Assembly (NCBI RefSeq): GCF_014171475.1
Contig: NZ_CP048817.1
Location: 3,534,001 to 3,598,000 of the forward strand
Reading direction: 5' to 3'
Source: Sphingomonas sp. So64.6b
GTDB taxonomy: Bacteria > Pseudomonadota > Alphaproteobacteria > Sphingomonadales > Sphingomonadaceae
DNA: 64,000 nucleotides
The translations under genes were made by a program, and so were the position numbers. Position 1 is the first letter of the stretch, and each line of letters begins with the position of its first letter. The notes under the pieces are model-generated. The model ran no database searches and was not told the origin of the DNA. It saw only the letters and a program-made list of their open reading frames with translations. Shown here piece after piece: positions 17,674 to 27,128 of the stretch.

Positions 17674-19205
17674 TGGTCGAGCGATCCGCTGCCTTCGAGA
17701 CGATCATGCGCCCCGGCGTGGATCCGGCAAGCGCCCCCAACAAGCCGCCGCTCCCGCCTCTGGAGCATGTCGTGTGGCGGGAGCGCGGCCTGGTGATCGA
17801 ACGCAATGCGGGAATATGCCTGCGCGACGGCACCGAAATCTATGCTGATCTATATCGGCCCGAGGGGGAGGCCGATCTTCCGACATTGTTGGCATGGGGC
17901 CCTTACGGCAAGCACGCACTGTCAAACCAGGTGTTCTGGCCGCTTTCCGGCGTCGATCCCGATTGGTTGTCGCCGCTGACCCCGTTCGAGGGGCCTGATC
18001 CGTTATTCTGGGGCCGCTTGGGTTATGCCGTGGCGGTGGTCGATCCGCGCGGGGCGTGGCTGTCGGGCGGCGATTTTCATCACAATGGCCGCCAGGAAGC
18101 CGAAGATTGCTACGACACGATCTGCTGGCTTGCCGATCGCCCGGGATCGAACGGCAAGATCGGGATGACCGGCGTGTCCTATCTTGCCGCGATCCAGTAT
18201 CTCGTCGCATCGCTGCGTCCGCCGGCCTTGGTTGCGCTCAACCCCTGGGAAGGCTTTTCCGACTGGTATCGGGAGTTTGCCTATCATGGCGGGATACCAG
18301 AGACCGGCTTCCTTCCTCGTGCCTCCGACAATATCCGTTTTTCGCTCAACCGCACCGAGGATAGCTGGGCGAACATCCAGGCGCATCCGATGATCGATCC
18401 ATTCTGGCGGTCCAAGGAGATCGACCTCGAGGCGATCGATCAGCCGGCCTATGTTGTTGCGAGCTGGTCGGACCAGGGGCTGCACTTGCGCGGTACGATT
18501 GAAGCTTATCGCCGGATGGGCAGCGCGCAGAAATGGCTTGAAGTCCACGGGCAGAAGAAATGGGCGCACTATTATCGCCCCGAGAGTCGTGCGCGGCAGC
18601 ACGCCTTTTTCGATCATTATCTCAAAGGCCGCACGACCCAGGCCCAGGCATGGCCCAGGGTGCGGATCGAGGTACGTGAGGCGGCCGGAGTCGCGGTGGA
18701 ACGCGCCGAGGCCGAGTGGCCACTCGCCCGCACCATCTATACCCGGTTATGGCTGGATGCCGCGACGGGCCTGATGACGATCGACGAGCCTGCCCGCGAG
18801 GCCGAATTCCGCTACGACGCCGTGACAGGCCATGCTGCGTTCGACCTGGAGTTCGACCAGGACACCGAGATCACGGGGCATACCAAGCTACGGCTCTGGG
18901 CAGCCGTCGAGGGTGCGGACGACATGGATCTGTTCGTCGCCGCGCAGAAGCTCGACCGCGCCAAAATGCCGGTCGGATTCACCTTCTACGCCTTCTACGA
19001 CAATGGTCCGGCCGCGCTTGGCTGGCTGCGCGCAAGTCATCGTGCGCTCGATTCCGAACGGTCCTCGCCATCGCAGCCGGTGCATCTTCACGAAGTGGAG
19101 GAACCCCTGACGTGTCAATCGGCGCGGCAACGGGGACCGGGATCGGCATGTAAAAGGAGACCACTCACGTGCCGTCGTTCTGGGGGATGTCGGCGTAGGG
19201 CGTAG
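17673..19205 (+). CDS. CocE/NonD-type hydrolase, 3' end lost at an IS21 element
   Basis: An X-Pro dipeptidyl-peptidase/CocE family alpha/beta hydrolase. The nucleophile motif is GMTGVSYLA, after the VVDPRGAWLSGG segment, and a C-terminal jelly-roll begins near residue 375. Native-like sequence stops at about residue 478 (VHLHEVEEPL), where the IS21-type terminal repeat begins at 19108. The last ~32 residues are read from the IS. The protein therefore lacks the end of the CocE C-terminal domain, and the missing part is not found beyond the IS. It may be non-functional. Such enzymes hydrolyse esters or amides of acyl-blocked substrates. Confidence 0.75.
   Translation: MVERSAAFETIMRPGVDPASAPNKPPLPPLEHVVWRERGLVIERNAGICLRDGTEIYADLYRPEGEADLPTLLAWGPYGKHALSNQVFWPLSGVDPDWLSPLTPFEGPDPLFWGRLGYAVAVVDPRGAWLSGGDFHHNGRQEAEDCYDTICWLADRPGSNGKIGMTGVSYLAAIQYLVASLRPPALVALNPWEGFSDWYREFAYHGGIPETGFLPRASDNIRFSLNRTEDSWANIQAHPMIDPFWRSKEIDLEAIDQPAYVVASWSDQGLHLRGTIEAYRRMGSAQKWLEVHGQKKWAHYYRPESRARQHAFFDHYLKGRTTQAQAWPRVRIEVREAAGVAVERAEAEWPLARTIYTRLWLDAATGLMTIDEPAREAEFRYDAVTGHAAFDLEFDQDTEITGHTKLRLWAAVEGADDMDLFVAAQKLDRAKMPVGFTFYAFYDNGPAALGWLRASHRALDSERSSPSQPVHLHEVEEPLTCQSARQRGPGSACKRRPLTCRRSGGCRRRA
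19108..19138 (+). repeat. IS21 left terminal repeat
   Basis: Begins TGACGTGTCAATCGGC and ends CAACGGGGACC. It matches the complement of 21562-21592 at 23 of 31 positions. Confidence 0.65.
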
Positions 19206-19261
19206 CCCGGAGCCGACATCCCCCAGAACGACATCCTCTTTGGCAGCGGCAGCGACGGCGC

Positions 19262-19996
19262 TCAGCTTCGGTTCTTGAACCGCCAGCTCTCGTTGCCTGT
19301 CTCGACGATGTCGCAGTGATGGGTAAGTCGATCGAGCAGCGCGGTCGTCATTTTCGCATCGCCGAACACGGTCGGCCATTCGCCGAACGCCAGGTTGGTG
19401 GTGACGATGACCGAGGTGTGTTCGTAAAGTCGGCTGATGAGGTGGAACAGCAGCTGCCCGCCAGCGCGTGCGAACGGCAGATAGCCAAGTTCGTCGAGGA
19501 TCAGGAGGTCCAGCCGCGACAGATGCTCGGCAAGCTTGCCGGTGCGGCCCTGAAGGACCTCCATCTCGAGCCGGTTCACCAGATCGGTGGTATTGTGGAA
19601 GCGAACGCGGGCACCGGTGCGGATGCAACTGCGCGCGATGGCGATACTCAGATGCGTCTTGCCCGAGCCCGTACCGCCCACCAGCACGACATTGCGCTGG
19701 TTGGCGAGGAACGCCCCGGTGGCGAGATCGCGAACCAGCGCTTCGTTGATCGGCGTGCCGGCGAACTCGAACTCGGCGACCTCCTTTGCAAGCGGCAGCT
19801 TGGCGATCGTCATCTGATACTTGATCGAGCGGGCATGCTTGTCGGCGATCTCCGCCCGCAACAGATCGCCGACGACATGCTGAACGGGATACTGGCGCTT
19901 GATCGCATCGGCGATCACCTCGTCATAGGCCTGGCGCATACCGGCGAGCTTGAGGTCGCCCATCAACTCCAGGATCTGGTGGCGCTCCATCATCAC
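19262..19996 (-). CDS. istB: IS21-family helper ATPase IstB
   Basis: A 244-residue AAA+ helper with Walker [12 protein letters not shown], Walker [13 protein letters not shown] and a sensor region with [11 protein letters not shown]. It assists the IstA transposase in target selection. The start overlaps the istA stop (ATGA), as is usual in the family. The frame is intact. Confidence 0.92.
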   Translation of the reverse strand: MMMERHQILELMGDLKLAGMRQAYDEVIADAIKRQYPVQHVVGDLLRAEIADKHARSIKYQMTIAKLPLAKEVAEFEFAGTPINEALVRDLATGAFLANQRNVVLVGGTGSGKTHLSIAIARSCIRTGARVRFHNTTDLVNRLEMEVLQGRTGKLAEHLSRLDLLILDELGYLPFARAGGQLLFHLISRLYEHTSVIVTTNLAFGEWPTVFGDAKMTTALLDRLTHHCDIVETGNESWRFKNRS

Positions 19997-21507
19997 GCCG
20001 CCTCACGAAGCGGGGTCAGCAGGCGATCGTAGCGGCCTGCATCGGCGATCGGCTCGATCTCAAGCCGCAGATGGTCGGGTGTTGCAATGGTGGGCTCCAC
20101 CGGCGCCGATCGGGACCGGGCCAGGATGTTGAGCACCACATCGGCGCTGGCCACCCCGTTCGCGAGTGCTTCGGCAGCGGCGTTCTCCACGGCGTCAAGA
20201 CCATCGACGGTAATGGCGGTGAGGATCTTGACCATCTGGCGGTCGCCATCGCTGCTCTCCTTCAAACGGGTGCGCAGACGCTCCAGTCCTGACGGCAATG
20301 CGAGTTGCTTGAACGGCGCGCCGTTCCTCAGCGCACCCGGCTTCTTTGCCAGCACCGGTACGTAATGCCACGGATCGTAGATCGTCTGATCGCGACCGTA
20401 GCGCCGCGCATGCTCTGCAACGATATCATCACCCTGCCGGATAACGATCCGGTCGGCATAGGCGTGGACCTCCGCCGGGCGGCCCAGTGCGCGGGCCGCG
20501 ACCGAGTACTTGTTGTAATCGAACCGCACGAGCAGTGTTTTGGAGACGGTCGCGGTCACCGCATGGAAGCCATTGAACGCCGTCGTCGGCAGCCGCATCA
20601 GCGCCGCCTTCTCGTCGTCGAACACATCGGCGACGGTCCGCTCGCGCAACTCGGGATGACGATGGGCGCTGGCATGTTCGATGCAGCGATCGAGCAGCCA
20701 GGTGTTCAGCTCCTCGTAGCTCGCAAAGCGCAGCCGCGGGGTGAAGAAGCGCTCGCGCACGAGGCCAACCTGGTTCTCGACCTGTCCCTTCTCCCAGCCA
20801 GCTGCCGGCGTGCAGGCGGTCGGCTCGACCAGATAATGGCTGCACATCTGCAGGAACCGCCGGTTGAACCGGCGTTCCTTGCCGAGGAACACCACGTCCA
20901 CCGCCGTCGACATATTATCGTAGATGCCGCGCGTGCAGACACCGCCAAAGAAGGCGAACGCTCGTGCATGCGCATCGAACACCATCTCCTGCGTCTCGCG
21001 CGGATAGGCCGCCACGAAGAACATCCGGCTGTGGGAAAGCCTGACGTGCGCGACCTTCACCGTCGTCGTCACGCCCGCCATCACGATCACTTCGTGGCTC
21101 CAGTCGAACTGGTACGCTTCGCCAGGATCGAAGCTCAGTGGCACGAACGCGGTCGCCGTCCGCCCCGCTTCCTCGCGTTGCCAGCGACGGGCATGGCGGC
21201 GAACAGCATCGTAGCCGCCCTCAAATCCAAGCCCGCGCAGCACCTCATATAACCTGATCAGCGTCAGACGTTCGCGGCGTGGCTTGCGTTCGTTCTCGGC
21301 CAACATCTGCTCCAGCGCGGCCGCGTGGCCACCCAGCTTCGGCTTGGGCTCCGCAACCCGCGTGTACGTGAACACGGGCTCCTCCGCCTCGATCGCCTTG
21401 CGCACCGTCTTGCGCGACACATGCAGTCGACGCGCGATCTCCCGCACCGACAACTTCTGCACGAAATGCGCGCGCCTGATCCGTCCTATCGTCTCCACCG
21501 TCGTCAT
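19993..21507 (-). CDS. istA: IS21-family transposase IstA
   Basis: A 504-residue DDE transposase with an N-terminal helix-turn-helix ([20 protein letters not shown]) and a retroviral-integrase-like core. The first catalytic Asp is in YQFDWSHE, the second in the RGIYDNM region, and the Glu is in [12 protein letters not shown]-terminal Mu-type domain follows. Length and frame are intact, so the element could be active. Confidence 0.92.
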   Translation of the reverse strand: MTTVETIGRIRRAHFVQKLSVREIARRLHVSRKTVRKAIEAEEPVFTYTRVAEPKPKLGGHAAALEQMLAENERKPRRERLTLIRLYEVLRGLGFEGGYDAVRRHARRWQREEAGRTATAFVPLSFDPGEAYQFDWSHEVIVMAGVTTTVKVAHVRLSHSRMFFVAAYPRETQEMVFDAHARAFAFFGGVCTRGIYDNMSTAVDVVFLGKERRFNRRFLQMCSHYLVEPTACTPAAGWEKGQVENQVGLVRERFFTPRLRFASYEELNTWLLDRCIEHASAHRHPELRERTVADVFDDEKAALMRLPTTAFNGFHAVTATVSKTLLVRFDYNKYSVAARALGRPAEVHAYADRIVIRQGDDIVAEHARRYGRDQTIYDPWHYVPVLAKKPGALRNGAPFKQLALPSGLERLRTRLKESSDGDRQMVKILTAITVDGLDAVENAAAEALANGVASADVVLNILARSRSAPVEPTIATPDHLRLEIEPIADAGRYDRLLTPLREAA

Positions 21508-21561
21508 CCTCCACCTCGTCGCCAGCCAACACAGCAGGCGAACATAGATGACCCGGAAGGT

Positions 21562-21592
21562 GGTCCCCGTTTAGGTGCCGATTACCGGGTCA
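21562..21592 (-). repeat. IS21 right terminal repeat
   Basis: Read on the minus strand it begins TGACCCGGTAATCGGC and ends AAACGGGGACC, pairing with the left end. Confidence 0.65.
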
Positions 21593-21699
21593 GGTGGTCC
21601 CCAATCTCACGCCGAAACACAGCATGTTTAGCAGTTTCACCTTTCTGCCGGTGTTTTGCCTCGTTGAACTGCATCAGAACGCCATCCATGCGCTTGGCG

Positions 21700-22080
21700 A
21701 ATGGAATATCAGCTCGCATTATCGCATCCGACGATATCGGCCGCCTCACTGCGCTGCGAGCCGCGTCCCGGCCCGTCCTAGACGATCAGGTGGTGTTCGT
21801 CGCTTAGGCACGCTTACCTACCACGAAATCGCCGATACAGTGGAACGCGTCACGGGCCGGACGATGGAACGGACATTGAGGACGGTGCCACAGTTGATAG
21901 TCGACGTCGCTGCCCATCCCGCTGACATTGCGCAAATACCGCATGGCATTCGCGCGGACAGATGGGGTCGCGTGGCTCAAGGAACGGACCGTCAACGCGA
22001 CACATGGTCTTGCTGTCGTCGATGTCGCGACCTGGCTACGAGGGACGCGCAACTTGGTGCGCGGGCCGACATTCGGGTGA
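21700..22080 (+). pseudogene. Remnant of an NmrA-like NAD(P)-binding protein
   Basis: Three short stretches in different forward frames match the C-terminal half of NmrA/isoflavone-reductase-like proteins in order. They are SDDIGRLTALRA...LDDQVVFVA (to 21807), then GTLTYHEIADTVERVTGRTMERT (from about 21810), then DGVAWLKERTVNATHGL...VATWLRG (21955-22050), with a stop at 22078-22080. At least two frameshifts separate them and the Rossmann half is missing. It is likely debris from the rearrangement that brought in the IS21 element. Confidence 0.6.
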
Positions 22081-22221
22081 CGACGCTGGCTAGTCACCGG
22101 CGATCACGATAAGCCGATTATGAATTCGAGTCCGATGCGTGGCTGCCATTTTGACTGCCCAGTGTTGTGGACGGCGATTAAGTCTGTCATGAAAGGCTGA
22201 TATCCCTTAGAATAAGTCATT

Positions 22222-23184
22222 ATGCATAATATCGGCTTTTTTGTTTATCCTGGGCATCAGATCCTCGACCTTGCGGGGCCGTTCGGCGCTTTCGAATCCG
22301 TCACGAAGGTTGCCGGTCGATCGCTTTATACACTCCACGTCCTGTCCAGCGATGGTGGTCTGGTGCCAGGCAGTGGCGGCCTGTCAATCGCAACCGCATC
22401 GATAGGCGCCGCATCATTTGATACGCTGGTCGTTGTCGGCGGCGAAATCGCCCCCATGTTCGAACCCCGAGAGGTGCATGCGGTGACAAAGCTCGCCGCC
22501 ATGACGCCGCGCGTCGCCAGCGTGTGTTCCGGCGCGTTCCTGCTCGCCGAAGCAGGGTTGCTTGCCGGACGGCGTGCGACCACTCATTGGCGGGTGGCGC
22601 ATCGACTGCAACAGCAATATCCAAACATAAAAGTCGAGGCCGACCGGATTTTTGTAGAAGACGGTCCGGTATGGACTTCGGCGGGAATTTCCGCCGGCAT
22701 CGATCTGGCGTTGGCGCTTATCCAGGCGGACCATGGGATAGAGATGGCGCGCCTGGTCGCACGCGAGCTCGTCGTCTATCATCGGCGGTCGGGCGGCCAA
22801 TCGCAATTTTCCGATCTTTCCCAGATGGATCCGGAATCAGATCGGATTCGCATCGCGTTGACGTTCGCGCGCGATCATTTGCACGAACCCTTGCCGATCG
22901 AGCGCTTGGCCGATGCCGCTCATCTCAGCGTTCGACAATTCGGACGGGCGTTTCATCGGGAAACGGGCAAGACACCAGCCAAAGCCATTGAACGTATCCG
23001 CGTGGAAGCTGCCCGCATGCGCTTGCAAGATGGTGCTGAGCCGGTTGAACAGATCGCGCTGGCGGTGGGGTTCACCGACCCAGAGCGGATGCGGCGCGCC
23101 TTCGTAAAGCTGTATGGACTCCCGCCGCAGGCAATCAGGCGCGCCAATCGGCGGGATGGGCTGGCGCAAGACCCGACAAAGTAG
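22222..23184 (+). CDS. GlxA-family AraC-type regulator with DJ-1/PfpI domain
   Basis: A 320-residue regulator. Residues ~1-190 have the DJ-1/PfpI (GATase1-like) fold with LDLAGP, the nucleophile-elbow cysteine Cys102 (SVCSGAF) and TAGISAGIDLAL-like wording (SAGISAGIDL). Residues ~215-310 carry two AraC helix-turn-helix units (LADAAHLSVRQFGRAFH and QIALAVGFTDPERMRRAF). Family members control amine, betaine, nitrile or isonitrile-related catabolism. It has no obvious partner on its own strand immediately downstream, but it begins the DJ-1-rich region, and the DUF2946/TonB/DJ-1 operon at 23395 is the nearest target. Confidence 0.88.
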   Translation: MHNIGFFVYPGHQILDLAGPFGAFESVTKVAGRSLYTLHVLSSDGGLVPGSGGLSIATASIGAASFDTLVVVGGEIAPMFEPREVHAVTKLAAMTPRVASVCSGAFLLAEAGLLAGRRATTHWRVAHRLQQQYPNIKVEADRIFVEDGPVWTSAGISAGIDLALALIQADHGIEMARLVARELVVYHRRSGGQSQFSDLSQMDPESDRIRIALTFARDHLHEPLPIERLADAAHLSVRQFGRAFHRETGKTPAKAIERIRVEAARMRLQDGAEPVEQIALAVGFTDPERMRRAFVKLYGLPPQAIRRANRRDGLAQDPTK

Positions 23185-23394
23185 CGAGAATTCCCCGATC
23201 CGATCTCATCCATAATTGGGCTTAAGGTAATTAAGTTCGATCTTGAGCGTCGAACGGCAATGCCCTTCTGTCAATGAGGGTTGGGTGCGGCTGGCCAGAG
23301 CCTAGAAAACGAGAGCTCGGATTGGTTAGCGAGGCACCTTACTGACATCACCCAAAAGGCGCATGCCCCGAAAATTCCGAGGCCGTGCGCGCTA

Positions 23395-23880
23395 ATGGCG
23401 CAAAACAAAGACTTCCCACCTTTTAGGATGACTTTCCCGAAAAAGATTCCTATCCAGCTTGCTGTGGAAGCGCTTCGCGCCTTGGTCCGTGAGCATCGGT
23501 GGTCGGCAATATTGCTCGTCGGCTGCGTGCTGTTCGTGAAAGGCGTCGTGCCATCCGGCTTCATGCCGCTCGCCACGAGCCAGGGCATGGTGATCCAAAT
23601 CTGTACCGGCATGGCGCCCCAGGGTGCAGCTACGACCATTCCCGGCACGCCGACCCCGCATGACGGGCATAAGGCTAAGATCGAAAGCCCCTGCGCCTTT
23701 GCCGGTCTGGGGATGCCATGGCTCTTCGGCGCAGAGCCATTGCTGCTGGCCATCGAGATCTCGCTCGTCATAGTCATGGGTTTCCGCAAGGTCCGGCCGC
23801 TCGCGCTTTTCCCGACGCATCATCTACGGCCACCGGTGCGCGGACCACCCGCGCGAGCTTGCCTTCCGCCAATGGCGTGA
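23395..23880 (+). CDS. DUF2946-like small membrane/exported protein
   Basis: About 161 residues. After a basic N-terminus there is a hydrophobic segment (WSAILLVGCVLFVKGVVPSGFMP), then ICTG, a His/Asp-containing loop (TPHDGHKAKIESPCAFAG), a second hydrophobic helix and a HHLRPPVRGPPARA tail. This arrangement is typical of DUF2946, a family often found beside TonB receptors for copper or other metals. Start choice is uncertain: ATG at 23395 or 23428, neither with a strong ribosome site. It lies about 290 bases upstream of the TonB receptor and reads the same way. Confidence 0.65.
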   Translation: MAQNKDFPPFRMTFPKKIPIQLAVEALRALVREHRWSAILLVGCVLFVKGVVPSGFMPLATSQGMVIQICTGMAPQGAATTIPGTPTPHDGHKAKIESPCAFAGLGMPWLFGAEPLLLAIEISLVIVMGFRKVRPLALFPTHHLRPPVRGPPARACLPPMA

Positions 23881-24171
23881 ACGGCGGCGCGCAGGGCTCC
23901 GCATGTCCAAGCGGGGCGGCATTCCCATGAGTGTCCGCTTGCTTTTGGATGACCGAGGCATGCACCGCTTCATTGGGAGCGGGTGCATTTGGCGCGATGA
24001 TTCCATCGGCCTTTCGTGGCCAAGTGGCACAGTCTCGTCATTCTCCGCTTCGGCTGAGCCGCTCCACATCGCCTGTGGGTTCTTCCGCATGCGGCGCTCC
24101 TGCTTGCCGGGCGCGGCCGATTGCTCATGCCTGACGGCATTGGGTCGAACAGATCACAAGAGAGAAGTTTC
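23881..24171. other. Gap between DUF2946 and TonB receptor genes
   Basis: Open frames exist but none resembles a known protein. AGAGAGAAG near 24163 is a plausible ribosome site for the GTG at 24172. Confidence 0.35.
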
Positions 24172-26301
24172 GTGACCATTCCCGCTCATTCGCTCGCCTT
24201 GCTGGCGGCGACCATCGCTGGGCCGAACCCGCCCTATGAAAAGCTGCCGTCATCCACCGATGCCGACGACAAAACGGCGATCGTTATCACCGGCCACAGG
24301 CTGGCGGCCGATCGCGCCGTCGGCGCGACAAAGGTCAACGCGCCGATCCTGGAGGCGCCACAGGCGATTTCTGTGGTCGAGGACGCCTTTATCAACATGC
24401 TCAAGCTTCGGACCGTGGCGGAGGCGCTGAACTACACGTCGGGCGTGCGCAGCCAGGCATCCGGCAGCGACACTCGCATCGAATATTATCAGCTCCGCGG
24501 CTTCGCCAGTTCGAATTTCTTCAAGGACGGTCTGGCGCTCTACAATTCGGGCGCGTTCCTGTCGTGGACGACGCCGGCTGAGGGGATAGAACGTCTCGAA
24601 ATCCTGAAAGGACCGGCGTCTGTTCTCTATGGCAGTGGCAGCGCGGGTGGGCTTGTCAATATCGCGTCCAAGGCACCCCTCCGCACGCGGCTAGCGCGGA
24701 TCGAGGCGGGCGTGGATGAATATGGCAGCGCCTATGCCTCGGCCGATTTCGGCGGGCCGATCAGGGACACTTTGGCGTTCCGTGCCATCGGCCTCGTCCG
24801 GCGGGGTGACACCCAGGTCGAAATGGCGGAGGATAATCGCAGTTACGGCGCCTTGGCTCTAGCATGGACGCCGCTTCCCGACACCAAGCTGACGCTGCGT
24901 GGCAGCTATACGGGCGATCGCTCCAATCGACCAACCGGGTTCGTGCCCTATGCCGGATTCGTCACGCCGTTACCCGATGGCCGTAAGATCCCTATCGATT
25001 TGTTCGTCAGCGACCCGTCGGTCGATCCTTACGATCGCAACCAGTATGAAGTCGGCTATACGCTGGAAAGCCAGTTATCCAAGGCGATCCGGCTTGTCTC
25101 GAACGGCCGTTATGGCCGGATCGATCTTACTTACGCCGGACTGTACGGAGCTTTTACCGGTAATCCTGTGCCGGCCAGTGGCCGCTATTATCTTAACCGG
25201 GCCTATTCACGGCAGGACGCATGGCTCGACAACATCGCCTTCGATAATCACGTGGAGGCCAGCTTCGCTACCGGGCCGCTGACACATGATCTGCTCGTCG
25301 GCATCGACGACAGCTTTTCGACGACCGCCAGCGTGGTTGCGGCTGGCGCTGCCCCAAGACTGGACATCTTCGATCCGCAATACGGCGTGACGATCCCCGC
25401 GCCGGACGCCACGATGACGATGCGGCAAAAGCTCGACCAGACCGGACTCTATGTCCAAGACCGTATCAAGCTAGGCAGGTTGGTGGCCTTGCTGTCTGCG
25501 CGACACGACTGGATCGGCATTACTGCGATCAGCGCCACCGGCGCGATCACGCACGGTCAGCCTAGTAAAGCGACATATCGCGCGGGCATTAGCTACGTCA
25601 CGCCGTTCGGGCTGGCGTCCTATCTCAGCTACGCGACATCGTTCACGCCCGTGATCGGTGTCGAAGCGGCGACCGGCAATTTTTACCGCCCCGAAACGGG
25701 CGCGAGTTGGGAAGCGGGCATTAAGTTCCAGCCGCAATCTCTTCGGATGATCGCCACCGCATCGCTGTTCACGATCGAACGAGACGGCGTGCTAGTTTCC
25801 AACCCGGTGGCGGGTTTCCCCGCCAACCAGAGCCAGCTTGGTCGTGTCCGCTCACGTGGCGGCGAGGTAGAGGTTCAGGTTCGACCGGTTCCTACGTTGA
25901 GTCTCACAGCGTCGCTGACCGCGTTCAATACCGAGAACAGGGCGGGTGCGCCGTCGTCGGTCGGCAAGACACCAACTGCTACGCCGGAACTGACTGCTTC
26001 TGGCTACGTGGATTTTACTTTCCCGAAAGATGGGCTGGTCCCCGGCCTCGGCTTTGGGGCCGGGGTCAGGCATGTCGGGGAAAGTTATGCCGACGTGGCC
26101 AACACGCTGATTGTGCCGTCGGCGACCGTTTACGACGCGGCGCTCCATTACACCTTCGCCCGCTTCAAGGCGGCGGTGAACATCTCGAACCTGTTCGACG
26201 AGGCTTATGTCGCCGCCTGCCCATCGGCGGGTGTCTGTTACGCCGCGAACCTTCGCCGAGCTACGTTCAGCCTAGCCTATTCCTTTGGAGAAATACGATG
26301 A
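24172..26301 (+). CDS. TonB-dependent siderophore/metallophore-type receptor
   Basis: A ~710-residue receptor of the siderophore subfamily. It has a short signal-like N-terminus (VTIPAHSLALLAATIAG), a TonB box and plug (AIVITGHR, APQAISVVED, TVAEALNYTSGVRSQ, LRGFASSNFFKDGL, RLEILKGPASVLYG), a 22-strand-type barrel and a terminal ...FSLAYSFGEIR. An upstream ATG at 24121 is possible, but the GTG at 24172 has the better ribosome site. The stop overlaps the start of the Tat-exported DJ-1/PfpI gene (ATGA), so receptor and hydratase-like protein are translationally coupled. This suggests the imported ligand is the substrate of that protein. Confidence 0.85.
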   Translation: MTIPAHSLALLAATIAGPNPPYEKLPSSTDADDKTAIVITGHRLAADRAVGATKVNAPILEAPQAISVVEDAFINMLKLRTVAEALNYTSGVRSQASGSDTRIEYYQLRGFASSNFFKDGLALYNSGAFLSWTTPAEGIERLEILKGPASVLYGSGSAGGLVNIASKAPLRTRLARIEAGVDEYGSAYASADFGGPIRDTLAFRAIGLVRRGDTQVEMAEDNRSYGALALAWTPLPDTKLTLRGSYTGDRSNRPTGFVPYAGFVTPLPDGRKIPIDLFVSDPSVDPYDRNQYEVGYTLESQLSKAIRLVSNGRYGRIDLTYAGLYGAFTGNPVPASGRYYLNRAYSRQDAWLDNIAFDNHVEASFATGPLTHDLLVGIDDSFSTTASVVAAGAAPRLDIFDPQYGVTIPAPDATMTMRQKLDQTGLYVQDRIKLGRLVALLSARHDWIGITAISATGAITHGQPSKATYRAGISYVTPFGLASYLSYATSFTPVIGVEAATGNFYRPETGASWEAGIKFQPQSLRMIATASLFTIERDGVLVSNPVAGFPANQSQLGRVRSRGGEVEVQVRPVPTLSLTASLTAFNTENRAGAPSSVGKTPTATPELTASGYVDFTFPKDGLVPGLGFGAGVRHVGESYADVANTLIVPSATVYDAALHYTFARFKAAVNISNLFDEAYVAACPSAGVCYAANLRRATFSLAYSFGEIR

Positions 26302-27128
26302 CCGACACGTTCAATCGGCGGGCCCTGCTCGCGCTCGCCACCGCCGTTGGAACTGGAGCCGCCATGCCCTCTCTTGCTCAGCATCTCGACCGGGCCGGCG
26401 ACAAACATATGGACGACATGATGGCGATCCCGCCGGACTCGCCCGTCGTCGCAATGCTCATCCACCCCAAGATGATCGCGCTGGATTTGATCGGCCCGAT
26501 GACGGTGCTCAACATTCTGCGCTGCCGCATCGACCTGGTTTGGAAGGACAAGACGCCGATTTCGACGGAACTCGGCATTCCGTTTACCGCGACGCGCACG
26601 TTCGAAGACTGTCCGCGCGATCTGGACGTGCTGCTGGTGCCCGGCGGGATATTGGGAACAATCGATTGCATGAATGATCCGCAGGTCATGGCTTTTCTCG
26701 CGGATCGCGGGTCGCGCGCGAAATGGGTGACGAGCGTGTGCACCGGCGGTTTGGCGGTCGCGGCGGCGGGACTGCTCAAGGGATATGATGCGACTGCGCA
26801 CTGGACGATCGCCGACCTGCTGCCGCTGATGGGTGCCCGTCACGTGGATAGACGCGTCGTCGCGGATCGTAATCGCATGACGTGCGGCGGCGTTACCGCC
26901 GGTATTGATCTGGCTCTTACCCTGGCGGCTGAACTGCGGGGTGAGGAAGCTGCACGCAACGTTCAGTTGATCATGGAATACTCTCCGATGCCGCCATTTC
27001 GCAACGGTACACCTGCCGAAGCTGGACCTGACCGGGTCACCGCGATGCGTGCCAGGCGGACGTGGATGGATGCCCAGGCGATGAGCGCCGCAACGGCGGC
27101 GGGAAAGCGGCTGGGCATCCCCGTCTGA
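26298..27128 (+). CDS. Tat-exported DJ-1/PfpI protein, isonitrile-hydratase-like
   Basis: A 276-residue protein. A Tat signal (FNRRALLALATAVG, then SLAQ) is followed from about residue 48 by a DJ-1/PfpI domain close to bacterial isonitrile hydratase, with Asp63 (ALDLIGP), the nucleophile Cys148 followed by Thr149 (SVCTGG) and GGVTAGIDLAL. These correspond to the Asp-Cys-Thr set reported for Pseudomonas isocyanide hydratase. That enzyme is cytoplasmic, so export is notable. It is translationally coupled to the TonB receptor. Proposed role: hydration of an isonitrile ligand to an N-formyl compound in the periplasm (inference). Confidence 0.82.
   Translation: MTDTFNRRALLALATAVGTGAAMPSLAQHLDRAGDKHMDDMMAIPPDSPVVAMLIHPKMIALDLIGPMTVLNILRCRIDLVWKDKTPISTELGIPFTATRTFEDCPRDLDVLLVPGGILGTIDCMNDPQVMAFLADRGSRAKWVTSVCTGGLAVAAAGLLKGYDATAHWTIADLLPLMGARHVDRRVVADRNRMTCGGVTAGIDLALTLAAELRGEEAARNVQLIMEYSPMPPFRNGTPAEAGPDRVTAMRARRTWMDAQAMSAATAAGKRLGIPV

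Larger units (their letters stand above)
19108..21592 (-). mobile_element. IS21-family insertion sequence
   Basis: Contains istA and istB, overlapping by four bases. The termini are imperfect 31-bp inverted repeats (19108-19138 and 21562-21592) agreeing at 23 positions, both starting TGAC and ending AACGGGGACC. A further GGTGGTCCCC copy at 21593-21602 makes the right boundary slightly uncertain. No matching target duplication was found (GAACCCC on the left, GGTGGTC on the right), and the CocE gene does not resume on the far side, which suggests an adjacent deletion. Confidence 0.82.

Noticed and set aside
20305..21252. Plus-strand frame of 315 codons across istA
   Set aside because: Shadow of the transposase gene; no independent evidence of coding.
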